Below the pieces are notes generated by a model that saw only the letters and a program-made list of their open reading frames with translations, was not told where the DNA came from and ran no database searches. Positions 10,335 to 19,471 of a stretch of DNA of 64,000 nucleotides are shown here, one piece after another. The stretch is from Pseudoalteromonas rubra (GTDB lineage Bacteria; Pseudomonadota; Gammaproteobacteria; Enterobacterales; Alteromonadaceae), in the NCBI RefSeq assembly GCF_001482385.1, contig NZ_CP013611.1, positions 2,356,001-2,420,000 of the forward strand, written 5' to 3'. The first letter of the stretch is position 1, and each line of letters opens with the position of its first letter. A program made the position numbers and the translations under genes.

Positions 10335-11033
10335 CTATCGCTTAGTCAAAATGATGACATCATTGCCGATCACTTCAACCTGGGTATTAAATTGCTCTGC
10401 AATATAGGCAAACGTCTCCCGACTAAAAAACGCAATATGGGTTTGATCGTTTTTGTAGTGCCAGGTTGCAAAGCGTGCCTGATCTATCACCAGTTTCGTC
10501 ATCAATGCTAAAGGTGCACCAGGTTTCAACATGGTTAACAGCCTACGCAGCACAGTGCCTGGCTGAGCCAGATGCTCGATCACTTCACTACACGTGATAA
10601 AGTCATACTGGTGGTCCAGCACTTTGGGATCATCGGCATAGTATAAATCATAGACGGCCATCCGATGTCCTGCCTCAGTCAGCATTTTTGCCAGTAAAGG
10701 GCCAGGACCACAGCCGAAGTCCAACCCGGATTGCGCAGCTGGCAAGCGGGCACACAACGGCTCAGCCAATCGGGATAAAAACCGTCTGTAGCCAGGATCC
10801 GTCAGGCTATTTTCATGGCTGTCGTAAATGGCTTTTTCCTGCTCAGCGCTCAATCGCTGTTCGGGGGAGACAGATACCAGCTTGCAACGCTGACACTGCC
10901 AGTAGTCTCTGAATTTGTCCTGATGGTAATGCGTCAGTGAGTCGCCTTCACAAAGGCCGCAACGCCATGACTGAGGATTTTGCAACTGAGATAAACCGAA
11001 ATGCCTTAAAAGCCGTATTGTAACAGCAATCAA
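10335..11033 (-). CDS. Class I SAM-dependent methyltransferase with N-terminal zinc-ribbon-like motif
   Basis: The 232-residue frame has a paired CGLC...CQRC (about 25-54), probably a small zinc site. A Rossmann methyltransferase domain follows: GLDFGCGPGPLLAKML (motif I), YDLYY, FITCSEVIEHL (motif IV) and LRRLLTMLKPGAPLALMTK. The substrate is unknown. The first possible start is a TTG at 11033. A promoter-like TTGTTC-N16-TACAAT lies across it, so translation may begin a little downstream, for instance at a TTG about 17 codons in. It starts 20 bases after the terminator of the csr-type RNA and is followed by yihI. Confidence 0.75.
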   Translation of the reverse strand: MIAVTIRLLRHFGLSQLQNPQSWRCGLCEGDSLTHYHQDKFRDYWQCQRCKLVSVSPEQRLSAEQEKAIYDSHENSLTDPGYRRFLSRLAEPLCARLPAAQSGLDFGCGPGPLLAKMLTEAGHRMAVYDLYYADDPKVLDHQYDFITCSEVIEHLAQPGTVLRRLLTMLKPGAPLALMTKLVIDQARFATWHYKNDQTHIAFFSRETFAYIAEQFNTQVEVIGNDVIILTKR

Positions 11034-11052
11034 TTAGTGAACAAATATGCAC

Positions 11053-11338
11053 GAAAAAATAAAAAAGCGGCAGAGATTGCTCTCTACCGCTTACTAATCT
11101 GAGCGTCACAAACTGGACACTTCTCCCTTCGACTTTTAAGTCATTGTTATTTTTATTGTGGTATCTTCCGTTTTGTTTTTGTTGTCACTTCCGTGAACAC
11201 TTTCCATATTGTTATTGTTATCAAACTTCCAATGCATTTTTTATTGTCGGTCTTCCTGACACTTTCTTAATCATCCTGTGTATTCACAACTGAATACTTA
11301 ACTCTGCCACCGACGCTTCCGATACGAATTGTCCCTGT
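11053..11338 (-). ncRNA. CsrB/CsrC-type regulatory RNA (CsrA-sequestering)
   Basis: A transcript of about 285 bases on the minus strand has nine GGA motifs, most of them A/C/T-GGA-A/T or GGGA, many in potential hairpin loops (for example CAGGGAC, CAGGATG, CAGGAAG, CACGGAAGTG). It is separated by A-rich stretches and has no coding capacity. It ends in a strong terminator: AAGCGG.AGAG stem (11065-11092) followed by TTTTTTATTTTTT on the minus strand. A -10-like GATAAT lies at 11350-11345, placing the start near 11338. The site, between the yihI cluster and engB, is that of csrC in E. coli (yihA-csrC-yihI). By analogy it would titrate the translational repressor CsrA. The family assignment is by eye. 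Confidence 0.82.
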
Positions 11339-11530
11339 TTTTGTATTATCTGGCGACAACGAATAATCTACGCCGATCTGAAACAGTTACAACTAAACAA
11401 TAACAAAATTATTACCTGAATATTTTGAAACAACATCAAATCAATTTTATTACAATAGGTTACAACTGAACACAAAATGAAATTAAGTCAAGTCGTACAG
11501 ATCATATAGGTATATATCCTACACCGTCAT

Positions 11531-11544
11531 TGAGATATATCTCA
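11531..11544. promoter_or_regulatory. Perfect 14-bp palindrome far upstream of the csr RNA, possible UvrY/GacA site
   Basis: TGAGATATATCTCA is a perfect inverted repeat centred about 200 bases upstream of the inferred csr RNA start. GacA/UvrY response regulators activate csr/rsm RNAs from palindromes of the TGTAAG-N6-CTTACA type located roughly 150-200 bases upstream. Spacing and symmetry fit, while the sequence match is partial. Confidence 0.4.
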
Positions 11545-11556
11545 CAATCCGAGATC

Positions 11557-11587
11557 AAAAAAAGGCAGCTCAGTTGCTGCCTTTTTT
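11557..11587. terminator. Bidirectional terminator after cytochrome c4
   Basis: Stem GGCAGC / GCTGCC extended by an A7/T6 pairing, with a 6-base loop, lying 47 bases beyond the cytochrome c4 stop. It has T runs in both directions. It separates the cytochrome transcript from the csr RNA promoter region (11350-11556). Confidence 0.85.
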
Positions 11588-11633
11588 ACAATACCCAACG
11601 TTTACACTGGGTTAGTTTTTCGTCTATAAGACT

Positions 11634-12266
11634 TTAGTGCAGGCCACCCAAGTACTTAGATAAAACTTCGATGTCTTTGTCAGTCAGTTTCTTTGCGATA
11701 TCGCTCATCATTCCGTTTGGATCGTTGTTACGATCGCCGCTGCGGAACTTTTCAAGCTGTGCCTTGATGTACTCAGGGTGCTGGAATGAGATTTTCGGGA
11801 ACTTAGACAGTGACGTGCCATTACCACGTGGACCGTGACACGCAGCACAAGACGGAATACCGCGCTCTGCATCACCGGCAGTGTAAAGCTTTTTGCCAAC
11901 TTCAACTACATCCTCTGGTGTAGTGCCTGAAGACATTGGCAGAGACGCAAAATATGCAGACAGGTCTTTCATGTCCTGATCAGACAATGGCATTGCCATA
12001 CCGCTCATCACAGGATCCATACGCCCTTCTTTACCACCAGACGTCATACCTAGCTTGAACTCTTTCAGTTGCTTATAAAGGTAGTCGGCGTGTTGGCCGG
12101 CGATTTTCGGATACATAGTAACAGGAGCATTGCCATCCGGACCGTGACACGCCGCACAGGTTGCAGCTTTTGCTTTACCGGCTTGCGCATCGCCATCAAA
12201 TGCCGCGACGTTGCTGGCTGACAAGGACCCTAGCAACATAGTTAAAGTTAATGCTATTTTTTTCAT
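11634..12266 (-). CDS. Diheme cytochrome c4
   Basis: Periplasmic electron carrier between the bc1 complex and terminal oxidases. The 210 residues have a signal peptide (about 1-22, ending SNVAA) and two homologous cytochrome c domains, each with a CAACH heme site (about residues 36 and 140) and a distal Met (SGMAMPL; GMMSDIAKK). The length is typical of c4. The start is supported by an AGAGAA ribosome binding site. It is divergent from engB, and in this group of bacteria cytochrome c4 is often next to engB. Confidence 0.93.
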   Translation of the reverse strand: MKKIALTLTMLLGSLSASNVAAFDGDAQAGKAKAATCAACHGPDGNAPVTMYPKIAGQHADYLYKQLKEFKLGMTSGGKEGRMDPVMSGMAMPLSDQDMKDLSAYFASLPMSSGTTPEDVVEVGKKLYTAGDAERGIPSCAACHGPRGNGTSLSKFPKISFQHPEYIKAQLEKFRSGDRNNDPNGMMSDIAKKLTDKDIEVLSKYLGGLH

Positions 12267-12636
12267 GGTAAATTCTCTGTTTCCGACCCTGTAATTTTGA
12301 CCCCAGCCGAAAAAGCCTCGTTTCTTTTACTGCGTGGGCAAATCTTATTTGAGACCGACTGACCAAGCTTGCTAAATGTGCACTAATTGGCACAGCCAAA
12401 GTCAACGGACTCGAGTTTTACGTTGCAATTGCTACATTCTACACGATATTAATTTCTCTGGCACGTTTTCTGCTCACATTAAGCCCATAAATTATAGGGA
12501 TTTGACCTGGATTAAGTTTCCCATCCAGGGCATAGCGTAAAAACTCACCTAGGGTGAAGATTTTATCGGCTTTTGCTTTAGCAACCAAGTATAATAAAAT
12601 AGACAATAATGAGATCAATCCCCTTGAGGAGTCGAA
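12267..12636. other. Divergent promoter region between cytochrome c4 and engB
   Basis: 370 bases without an ORF that I would trust. A TATAAT at 12591-12596 is a good -10 for engB. A stem CCTGGAT / ATCCAGG spans about 12510-12532. A short inverted repeat TGGC-ACA-GCCA lies at about 12391-12401 on the cytochrome side. No RNA gene was recognised. Confidence 0.4.
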
Positions 12637-13281
12637 GTGCTAAAATCCCGCATGCCGTATAACCGTGCTCAGTTTGTAACGAGTGCCCCAGATATTTCCC
12701 GATTACCCGCCGATACCGGTATTGAAGTAGCGTTTGCTGGACGCTCCAATGCGGGAAAATCCAGTGCACTGAATGCTCTGACTGATCAGAAACTGGCACG
12801 GACCAGTAAAACGCCGGGCCGTACTCAGCTCATTAATACTTTCTCGCTCGACGAAGACAAACGCCTGATTGACCTGCCCGGTTACGGCTTTGCAAAAGTA
12901 CCGCTTGAAATGAAGAAGAAATGGCAAAAATCACTGGGCGAATACCTGCAAAAACGACAGAGTTTGAAAGGTATCGTGGTATTGATGGATATCCGTCACC
13001 CACTGAAAGACCTGGATATGGACTTAATCAACTGGGCCGCTGGTAGCGATATTCCGGTGCTGGCACTATTAACTAAGGCCGATAAGCTCAAGCAAGGTAA
13101 GCGTAAAGCAGAGGTGCTGCAGGTGCGCAAAGCACTGGCTGAGCTCAATGCAGATATCACCGTTCATGCGTTTTCGTCGCTCAAAGGCCTCGGGCTCAAA
13201 GAACTAGCCTGGCAGTTGGACGACTGGTTCCTGGGGCCATACGTCAAAGAAGAGGCAGAGCAGGATACCCCTTCGGCATAG
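12637..13281 (+). CDS. engB: Ribosome biogenesis GTPase EngB (YsxC/YihA)
   Basis: Essential GTPase for assembly of the 50S subunit. The 214 residues show all G motifs: [14 protein letters not shown] (G1, about 31), KTPGRTQ (G2), DLPGYGFA (G3), TKADKLK (G4) and SSLKGLG (G5). The GTG at 12637 is chosen as start because GAGGAG lies 6 bases upstream; the first ATG (12652) has no site. An inverted repeat GGCTACGTC / GACGTAGCC (13296-13316) after the gene may act as a weak two-way terminator. Confidence 0.95.
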   Translation: MLKSRMPYNRAQFVTSAPDISRLPADTGIEVAFAGRSNAGKSSALNALTDQKLARTSKTPGRTQLINTFSLDEDKRLIDLPGYGFAKVPLEMKKKWQKSLGEYLQKRQSLKGIVVLMDIRHPLKDLDMDLINWAAGSDIPVLALLTKADKLKQGKRKAEVLQVRKALAELNADITVHAFSSLKGLGLKELAWQLDDWFLGPYVKEEAEQDTPSA

Positions 13282-13315
13282 TCATAAGACTCACAGGCTA
13301 CGTCTCTGACGTAGC

Positions 13316-13846
13316 CTAGCCAATCACAAATGACGTATTTGCCGACGTCAACACAAACTCATCACCCCGAGACTGAGCCAACTCAGCCCACTGATAATAG
13401 ACAGAACGACTAATGCGTGCAGACAAACCATAATTGAGCATCAAATACGGAACTGGCTGACCCTGATAGGGTTTGAGCATCAAGGGAAACTGACTGCAAA
13501 CAGGCCATAACCGGCCCAGGTTATCCTGTGCAATTAAAGTCGTCGACAAGCCCAAGGTTGGGGCCAGGTTACAATACTGCCAGCTCACAATCACAAAGGG
13601 GCTATCAGCGACTTTTACCGGGCACGTCTCAGCGGGTGATTTGAGCAGGTACTGACCCTGCTCATAACACAACACACTGGCGAACAGCCTGACCAGCCCA
13701 GCTCGGCTGATCGGTGCGCCGTCGTGAAACCAGCGACCTTGTGTATCAATTTCAAACGCGCCGACGCCACATTCATCCGCATGCCAGCACCCGGTAGGGG
13801 CATGCTGCGTAACATAATGCTCGATCAGCGCCTCAGTCTTACTCAC
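13316..13846 (-). CDS. DUF1285 domain protein
   Basis: A 176-residue cytosolic protein of the DUF1285 family, function unknown. The diagnostic segment is near the N-terminus: W...ECGVGAFEIDTQGRWFHDGAPISRAGLVRLFASVL. The start is taken as the GTG at 13846 because the frame upstream lies inside yceI. GTGAGTAA contains both this start and the yceI stop, giving an 8-base overlap and likely translational coupling. An ATG start would lie inside the conserved part. The stop codon touches the stem of the hairpin shared with engB. Confidence 0.8.
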   Translation of the reverse strand: MSKTEALIEHYVTQHAPTGCWHADECGVGAFEIDTQGRWFHDGAPISRAGLVRLFASVLCYEQGQYLLKSPAETCPVKVADSPFVIVSWQYCNLAPTLGLSTTLIAQDNLGRLWPVCSQFPLMLKPYQGQPVPYLMLNYGLSARISRSVYYQWAELAQSRGDEFVLTSANTSFVIG

Positions 13847-14402
13847 TGAACACCAGATTAAACGTGACAGGTACCGCAGTGGCAATGGTATTCAGACCGG
13901 CAACCTTGCGTAGCGCTTCAATACCCGCATCCAGACCAAAATCGCGGCTGTTGATCAGTACGGCACGCAATGGGGTCACCTGAAGTTGCTGAGCGCCTTT
14001 GTTGACCACCAAATCAACGTTCAGTATGGCAACCTGGCCATGCAAAGCGAGCGTGACGGGCACTTTGCGAAGGATCTGTGCTCCCGGCTTTAACGCTTTT
14101 AAGTACTGACTGACATTCGCCGTGATCTTGGCTTCAGGAAACTTAGCCACGTTAAACAACATTTTTTGCATGCGCTCATTGCGAATAGGGATAAGGCTTT
14201 CAATGCTGCTCAGATCTAATCGCAAATCCAGTTTGCCGGCTTTATCAATAGAGCCTGTCAGTAGTTTAAAGTGGTGGTTTTCGGCAACACTGCCCGCCTT
14301 AATTGAAGTAAAGCTCACATCGCTGTGTGTTGCATCCAGTTGCCATGCCTGGGCAAACTGAGCGGACAAGCCAAGAACAGAGAAAAGAAAAGGTTTAAGC
14401 AT
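13839..14402 (-). CDS. YceI family periplasmic protein
   Basis: Lipocalin-like YceI proteins are periplasmic and bind isoprenoid or similar hydrophobic ligands. The 187-residue form from the ATG at 14402 has an AAGGAA ribosome binding site and a clear signal peptide (about 1-19, ending AQFAQA). The mature start QLDATHSDVSFTSIKAG is typical. The longer frame upstream is not supported. A minus-strand promoter TTGCAT-N17-TTAATA lies just upstream at about 14430-14465. It forms an operon with the DUF1285 gene. Confidence 0.88.
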   Translation of the reverse strand: MLKPFLFSVLGLSAQFAQAWQLDATHSDVSFTSIKAGSVAENHHFKLLTGSIDKAGKLDLRLDLSSIESLIPIRNERMQKMLFNVAKFPEAKITANVSQYLKALKPGAQILRKVPVTLALHGQVAILNVDLVVNKGAQQLQVTPLRAVLINSRDFGLDAGIEALRKVAGLNTIATAVPVTFNLVFSE

Positions 14403-14806
14403 GACGTATTCCTTGAGAATGAAAACGCTCATATTAACTGTATATCTTGAGAAGATGCAATGGCGGTGTCCCTAACAATGGCCTGGCTTCTGGCGGGCTT
14501 ATTTGCAGATTTCGGGATGAAATAAGAAAAGAAAAATCGGCTCGCACCATTCACATTGCGAGCCGTTATAGCAATCTGGGGAGAAGCTATCAATACACTG
14601 TATCTTCACTAGGAGAGATACATCATCAACAGGATGTCCTACAGGAAGAGGACGCGCGCACTGTAGCAAATCACTTGGGGGAAATAAACCATCAAAAGCA
14701 AGTTATGCGCCAATTTGATATTTTTTAAACATCAGGCTGCGCATTTTTACCTCTGAGTTACACCAGATACATTTGCAAGGCCCGCCATTACTGGGATCTT
14801 AGCAAT
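14403..14806. other. polA-yceI intergenic region with RNA-like features
   Basis: About 400 bases with no convincing protein gene. On the plus strand there are several GGA motifs between 14575 and 14700, two in hairpin loops: GTATCT-loop-AGATAC and GTCCT-ACAGGAAG-AGGAC. There is also an imperfect direct repeat of about 31 bases (around 14609 and 14672). On the minus strand a ribosome-binding-site-like AGAGGTAAAA followed by a 13-codon ORF resembles the start of Spot 42 RNA, which lies downstream of polA in E. coli. Neither reading is decisive. Confidence 0.35.
14530..14565 (-). terminator. Minus-strand terminator between polA and yceI
   Basis: Perfect 8-bp stem CGGCTCGC / GCGAGCCG with a 12-base loop, followed on the minus strand by ATTTTTCTTTTC. 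It ends a transcript coming from the polA side that is separate from polA itself, because polA has its own terminator upstream at 14807-14835. This supports a small RNA in between. Confidence 0.6.
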
Positions 14807-14835
14807 AAAAAACACGGCCGGGGCCGTGTTTTTTT
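14807..14835. terminator. Terminator after polA
   Basis: Perfect 13-bp stem AAAAAACACGGCC / GGCCGTGTTTTTT with a 2-base loop and T runs both ways, 15 bases from the polA stop. Confidence 0.9.
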
Positions 14836-14849
14836 ACCAAAGTTCAAGG

Positions 14850-17603
14850 TTAGTGGGCTTGTTCCCAGTTTTCGCCATGGTCGGCTTCTACCAATAACGG
14901 AACATCCAGCTCAGCAGCTTCACTCATCAGCTGACACACATGTTCGCTAAACTGCGCCACTTTGTCGGCTTTAACTTCAAAAACCAATTCATCGTGCACC
15001 TGCATCAGCAGTTTAATGTCACTGTCCTGCTGTGTTGCCAACCACTGAGCCACTTTGATCATGGCCTTTTTAATGATGTCTGCGGCAGTACCCTGCATCG
15101 GGGCATTAATTGCAGCGCGTTCAGCCGCTTTACGACGTGCACCATTACGGGCTTTAATATCAGGCAGATACAAGCGTCGGCCAAAGAGGGTTTCGACATA
15201 GCCCTGATCAGCAGCCTTTTCGCGTGTTGATTCCATGTACTCTAATACACCCGGGAAGCGCTCAAAGTACTTATCCATATAATGCTGTGCTTCGTGACGC
15301 GGAATATCCAGCTGTCTGGCCAGGCCAAATGCACTCATGCCATAGATCAGTCCGAAGTTCACCGCCTTGGCTTTACGACGCATGTCTGACGTCACGTCTT
15401 CGAGCGGCACAGAGAAAACCTCTGAAGCTGTTGCACTGTGAACATCTTTGCCCTCAGCAAACGCTTTCAGTAGGCCTGCATCCTGAGACAGATGTGCCAT
15501 GATCCGCAGTTCGATCTGACTGTAGTCCGCCGCCATGATCACATGGTCCTGATCTGCCACAAAGGCCTGACGAATGCGGCGTCCGGCTTCGTTGCGAATT
15601 GGAATGTTCTGCAAATTTGGATCTGTCGAGCTGAGTCGGCCTGTTGCCGTCACGGCCTGGTGATACGAAGTATGCACACGTTGTGTCTGTACATTGACCA
15701 TCTTAGGTAGCTTGTCGGTATAGGTCGATTTCAGTTTGGCCAGACCACGGTGCTCGATGATCAGTTTCGGCAATGGGTAATCATGGGCCAGCTCCTGCAA
15801 GACTTCTTCCGCAGTAGAAGGGGCACCTTTGGGTGTTTTCTTCAATACGGGCAGTTCAAGTTTATCGAACAAAATTGCCTGTAACTGCTTGGTAGAGCTA
15901 AGGTTAAACTCTTCTCCGGCCAGCTCGAAAGCTTCCTGTTCCAGCTCTTTTAATCGCGTTTCAATGGTGTGGCTTTGCTGCGCCAGCATATTGCTGTCGA
16001 TTTTAACACCGGTGCGTTCAATCTCAGACAACACACTGACCAAAGGCAACTCGATCTCTTCAAAGACGCTAACCAGTGTCGGATGTTGCTCTAATTGCGG
16101 CCATAAGTGCTGGTGCAGTCGCAAGGTAATGTCGGCATCTTCAGCGGCATAAGGTGCCGCTTTATCAAGCTCAATCTGGTTAAAGGTCAGCTGGTTTTTC
16201 CCTTTGCCGGCAATCTCTTCAAAACTAATATTTTTATGACCTAAGTATTTAAGTGCCAGCGAGTCCATATCATGGCGTGTGCCCACACTGTTAAATACAT
16301 AGGATTCCAGCATAGTATCAAAGGCAATCCCGTTAAGCTCCAAACCGGCACGTGCCAGCACACTCTTATCATATTTGAGGTTTTGTCCGACCTTTTTATG
16401 TTTGGGATCCGCCAGGATCGGACCAATCAGCTCAAACACCAGCGCCTTATCCAGCTGCTCAGGTGCGCCCATATAGTCATGACCCAGTGGCAGATACGCA
16501 GCTTCACCTGCGGCAACCGCAAAGCTCATACCAACCAGTTCAGCCTCCATATAATCCAGACTGGTGGTTTCCGTATCAAAGGCAAACAGCTCAGCGTCAC
16601 GCAACTTGTCCAGCCAGCGATCCAGTTGGGCTCGCTCCAGAATAGTCTCATACTCAACTTCGATCGGTGACATCACCGATGACGCTTGCTCTGTATCAGC
16701 GGCCGTTTCTGGTGCACTTTGACCATCCAGCAACTCAGCAAGCCAGCGTTTGAACTCACACTGTCCATACAGCGTAATTAGCTGATCTTTATCCATCTCT
16801 TGGATCTTGAACTGTTCCAGGTCCTGCTCAACTTCACAGTCCAGCTTGATGGTCGCCAATTCATAGGACAATTTAAGCTGAGCTTCATTTTCGGTCAGCT
16901 TTTTCGACATGGTCTTAGAGCCACGGAAACCCAGATCCGCGATTTTATCTAGGTTAGCGTAAAGCTCGTCAATCGACCCCAGCCCCTGAAGCATCGCCAG
17001 CGCTGTTTTTTCACCCACGCCAGGCACGCCCGGGATGTTATCCACCTTATCCCCCATCAGCGCCAGATAGTCGATGATCAATTCAGGTCCGATGCCAAAT
17101 TTATCCACCACCCCTTGTGGGTCCAAAATGGTGTTAGTCATGGTATTGATCAAAGTCACATGCTCATTGACCAGTTGAGCCATGTCTTTATCACCGGTGC
17201 TGATCAATACATGTCTTTGTTGCTCAGACGCCAGACGGGAAAAGGTACCAATAACATCATCTGCTTCTACCCCTTCAATACTGACCAGAGGCAGGCCCAT
17301 TGCACGAATAATATCGTGGATCGGCGCGATCTGGGTGCGCAGATCATCCGGCATGGGTGGACGATGGGCCTTATACTCACTGTACATCTCATTTCTGAAA
17401 GTTGGCCCTTTGGCATCAAACACCACAACCATATGGCTTGGCTGATATTGCTTGAGCAAGCTTTTCAGCATGTTGATGACACCATAGATGGCACCTGTGG
17501 CTTCTCCTTTTGAGTTGGTCAGGTGCGGTGGCGCATGATAAGCGCGAAATAAGTACGACGAACCATCGACCAGGATCAGCGGGTTTTCAGGGATCTGAGA
17601 CAT
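14850..17603 (-). CDS. polA: DNA polymerase I
   Basis: Gap-filling polymerase for Okazaki fragment maturation and repair. The 917 residues hold a 5'-3' exonuclease domain (1 to about 290), a 3'-5' proofreading exonuclease (about 320-510, with the active FAFDTET motif intact) and a polymerase domain (about 530-917). Motif A is DYSQIELR, the fingers helix contains [14 protein letters not shown] and motif C is VHDE. Size and domain order match E. coli Pol I. The ATG follows an AGGA site. It is transcribed alone and ends at a strong terminator. Confidence 0.98.
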   Translation of the reverse strand: MSQIPENPLILVDGSSYLFRAYHAPPHLTNSKGEATGAIYGVINMLKSLLKQYQPSHMVVVFDAKGPTFRNEMYSEYKAHRPPMPDDLRTQIAPIHDIIRAMGLPLVSIEGVEADDVIGTFSRLASEQQRHVLISTGDKDMAQLVNEHVTLINTMTNTILDPQGVVDKFGIGPELIIDYLALMGDKVDNIPGVPGVGEKTALAMLQGLGSIDELYANLDKIADLGFRGSKTMSKKLTENEAQLKLSYELATIKLDCEVEQDLEQFKIQEMDKDQLITLYGQCEFKRWLAELLDGQSAPETAADTEQASSVMSPIEVEYETILERAQLDRWLDKLRDAELFAFDTETTSLDYMEAELVGMSFAVAAGEAAYLPLGHDYMGAPEQLDKALVFELIGPILADPKHKKVGQNLKYDKSVLARAGLELNGIAFDTMLESYVFNSVGTRHDMDSLALKYLGHKNISFEEIAGKGKNQLTFNQIELDKAAPYAAEDADITLRLHQHLWPQLEQHPTLVSVFEEIELPLVSVLSEIERTGVKIDSNMLAQQSHTIETRLKELEQEAFELAGEEFNLSSTKQLQAILFDKLELPVLKKTPKGAPSTAEEVLQELAHDYPLPKLIIEHRGLAKLKSTYTDKLPKMVNVQTQRVHTSYHQAVTATGRLSSTDPNLQNIPIRNEAGRRIRQAFVADQDHVIMAADYSQIELRIMAHLSQDAGLLKAFAEGKDVHSATASEVFSVPLEDVTSDMRRKAKAVNFGLIYGMSAFGLARQLDIPRHEAQHYMDKYFERFPGVLEYMESTREKAADQGYVETLFGRRLYLPDIKARNGARRKAAERAAINAPMQGTAADIIKKAMIKVAQWLATQQDSDIKLLMQVHDELVFEVKADKVAQFSEHVCQLMSEAAELDVPLLVEADHGENWEQAH

Positions 17604-18036
17604 AGTTATTGGGATCCTAAAATTGGAAGTTTTAAATCTGAGTTAGCATGCCATAAGGGCGAGCATAAAACGAGTCTGATACAATCCAAAACGACTCATG
17701 AAAAATGGGGATGGCCTGTGGATAACTTTGTAGATAAACAGGGGCTATCGGCCCAAATCTCAAATAAGGATCTAGGATTGAACTGTAAAACAATGAATAT
17801 AAAAGGAAATTTCTTTTTACTCTTTTATATGCTTTAAGCTAAGATTGTGGACAGTGACTTTGGAGTCAGTTTACAGCCAGTGACTGAGTGGCTATAAATT
17901 CACCGCTTTTCCTCAGGCGGAGGCGTATACTAACACAAACGATCAAAGATCAAAGCAGATCCTTTATATTTTTTCTTACAAGCCAAATGACAAAATTGCA
18001 TATATTGAAATTTAAAGACCTTAAAAGGAGATCCCG
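17604..18036. other. Divergent intergenic region between polA and elbB
   Basis: 433 bases, AT-rich, no ORF. There are small inverted repeats (GACTTTGGAGTC at about 17857; AGCCA-N9-TGGCT at about 17876; CCGC-N11-GCGG at about 17909) and a single TGTGGATAA (17717-17725) identical to a DnaA box. A strong AAAAGGAG ribosome binding site precedes elbB. No RNA gene or terminator was recognised. Confidence 0.4.
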
Positions 18037-18687
18037 ATGAAACAAGTAGCGATCATTTTAAGCGGTTGTGGCGTCTTTGACGGTGCTGAGATCCATGAAT
18101 CCGTGCTCACTATGCTACACCTTGAGCGCCAGGGCGCCCGTTATCAGTGCTTTGCACCAGACATTGAGCAGCACCATGTGATCAACCACCTCACTGGAGA
18201 AGAGCAGGATGAGCAACGCAATGTTCGAGTAGAAGCAGCACGTATTGCCCGTGGCGATGTGGCGTCACTGGACACACTCGATGCCAGTGCCTTTGACGCA
18301 CTGATCTTACCCGGCGGTTTTGGTGTAGCCAAAAACCTCTCTGATTTTGCTTTCAAGGGTGCGCAATCCAGCGTTCTGGCAGAGGTTAAAGAAAGCTGTC
18401 AGGCTTTTAATCAGCTCGGAAAACCAATTGCTTATTTATGTATTGCACCCGCACTGATTGGTCATATTCATCCCGCAGGCACGCAGGCTACCATTGGCAA
18501 TGATGAGGCTACCGCTCAGGCAGTTGAAGCCTTGGGTGCCAGCCACGTGAATTGTGGTGTCGCAGATATCGTAGTCGATGATACGCACAAAGTGATCAGT
18601 ACACCGGCCTACATGCTGGCAGGCTCTATCAGTGAAGCATCCACTGGCATTGAAAAGGCCGTGCAAAAGCTACTTGAGTTCGCGTAA
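18037..18687 (+). CDS. elbB: Glyoxalase/DJ-1-like protein ElbB
   Basis: ElbB belongs to the DJ-1/PfpI superfamily; the E. coli protein has weak glyoxalase activity and was linked to isoprenoid synthesis. The 216 residues have the typical start VAIILSGCGVFDGAEIHE, LILPGGFGVAKNLSDFA, and the nucleophile-elbow Cys in AYLCIAPAL (about residue 135). The length is normal. It has its own AAAAGGAG site and stands alone. A palindromic hairpin TAGGCGG / CCGCCTA (18696-18716) follows without a T run. Confidence 0.93.
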   Translation: MKQVAIILSGCGVFDGAEIHESVLTMLHLERQGARYQCFAPDIEQHHVINHLTGEEQDEQRNVRVEAARIARGDVASLDTLDASAFDALILPGGFGVAKNLSDFAFKGAQSSVLAEVKESCQAFNQLGKPIAYLCIAPALIGHIHPAGTQATIGNDEATAQAVEALGASHVNCGVADIVVDDTHKVISTPAYMLAGSISEASTGIEKAVQKLLEFA

Positions 18688-18858
18688 GCCGAAGTTAGGC
18701 GGTGGCATGCCGCCTACTCTGCGCTTTATGCTTAAAAAAACAGCAAAACAGCTAAACTCTTCCTCACTTAACCCAGCGATTTTTTGCCCTAACGCAATAA
18801 ATTTTATTTTTTAGTCGCTTATAATCAAGTTTACGTTTTATAAATTAGTTGGTGGCGT

Positions 18859-18899
18859 TATAATCGGCTTAATTCCGTCATCCATCGTGATAGATCACG
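18859..18899 (+). promoter_or_regulatory. Promoter region of cytochrome c5
   Basis: TATAAT at 18859-18864 is a consensus -10. Downstream, CGTGAT-AG-ATCACG (18886-18899) is an inverted repeat that would lie in the early transcript. Its half-sites recall CRP/FNR sites but the spacing is wrong for both, so no regulator is assigned. Confidence 0.4.
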
Positions 18900-18923
18900 T
18901 TCAATTTGAAGTGAGCAAGGTAA

Positions 18924-19313
18924 ATGAAGAAACTTTCAGCAGCACTGTTATTGCTATCTACTGCGGCAATCGCACAGCCATTCGACAATTCTTTAACTGA
19001 AGAAGCGATTAAGAAGCGTCTTGAGCCTGTCGGCTCGGTCTACCTGGCGGGTGCCGAAGATACTGCTGCCGCGGCCCCGACTGGCCCTCGTACAGGCGAG
19101 CAAGTGTATCAGGCTTCCTGTTTTGCTTGTCATGGCACAGGCGCACTGGGTGCACCAAAAACCGCTGATGACTGGGCACCACGTCTTGCTAAAGGCAACG
19201 ACGTACTGCTAGACCACGCAATTAATGGTTTCAATGCCATGCCTCCTCGTGGTACTTGTATGGACTGTAGCGATGACGAAATTGCAGCAGCCATTGATTT
19301 TATGATTAAGTAA
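18924..19313 (+). CDS. Cytochrome c5 family protein
   Basis: Small periplasmic monoheme electron carrier. The 129 residues have a signal peptide (about 1-17, ending AIAQP), a heme site CFACH (about 71-75), the axial Met in FNAMPPRGTC (about residue 107) and the second Cys pair CMDC typical of c5. The start has an AAGG site. An inverted repeat GGGGGTG / CACCCCC (19327-19347) just after the gene may serve as terminator. Confidence 0.9.
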   Translation: MKKLSAALLLLSTAAIAQPFDNSLTEEAIKKRLEPVGSVYLAGAEDTAAAAPTGPRTGEQVYQASCFACHGTGALGAPKTADDWAPRLAKGNDVLLDHAINGFNAMPPRGTCMDCSDDEIAAAIDFMIK

Positions 19314-19471
19314 ATAATCATTCGTTGGGGGTGAGCAATACACCCCCTTCAATAAGCGTCTCTTGTCGCAAAGTTCACGACAAATATCACCATATTGCTA
19401 TTAAAATTTTGCACTTGACCCCTCATTGTAAAAATGAAAATATAAGAACAATAAATAGACAATAACAACTC

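Noticed and set aside
14447..14728. 93-codon ORF on the plus strand with an internal LGEI(H/N)HQ repeat
   Set aside because: It has a TTG start without a ribosome binding site, odd composition, and overlaps RNA-like hairpins and a minus-strand terminator stem.
17717..17725. Perfect DnaA box (TGTGGATAA) in an AT-rich gap, as in a replication origin
   Set aside because: Only one box was found, without the 13-mer unwinding repeats or the origin-linked genes (dnaA, mnmG, mioC).
18886..18899. CGTGAT-AG-ATCACG as a CRP or FNR site before cytochrome c5
   Set aside because: Half-site spacing is two bases where FNR needs four, and four between GTGA half-sites where CRP needs six.
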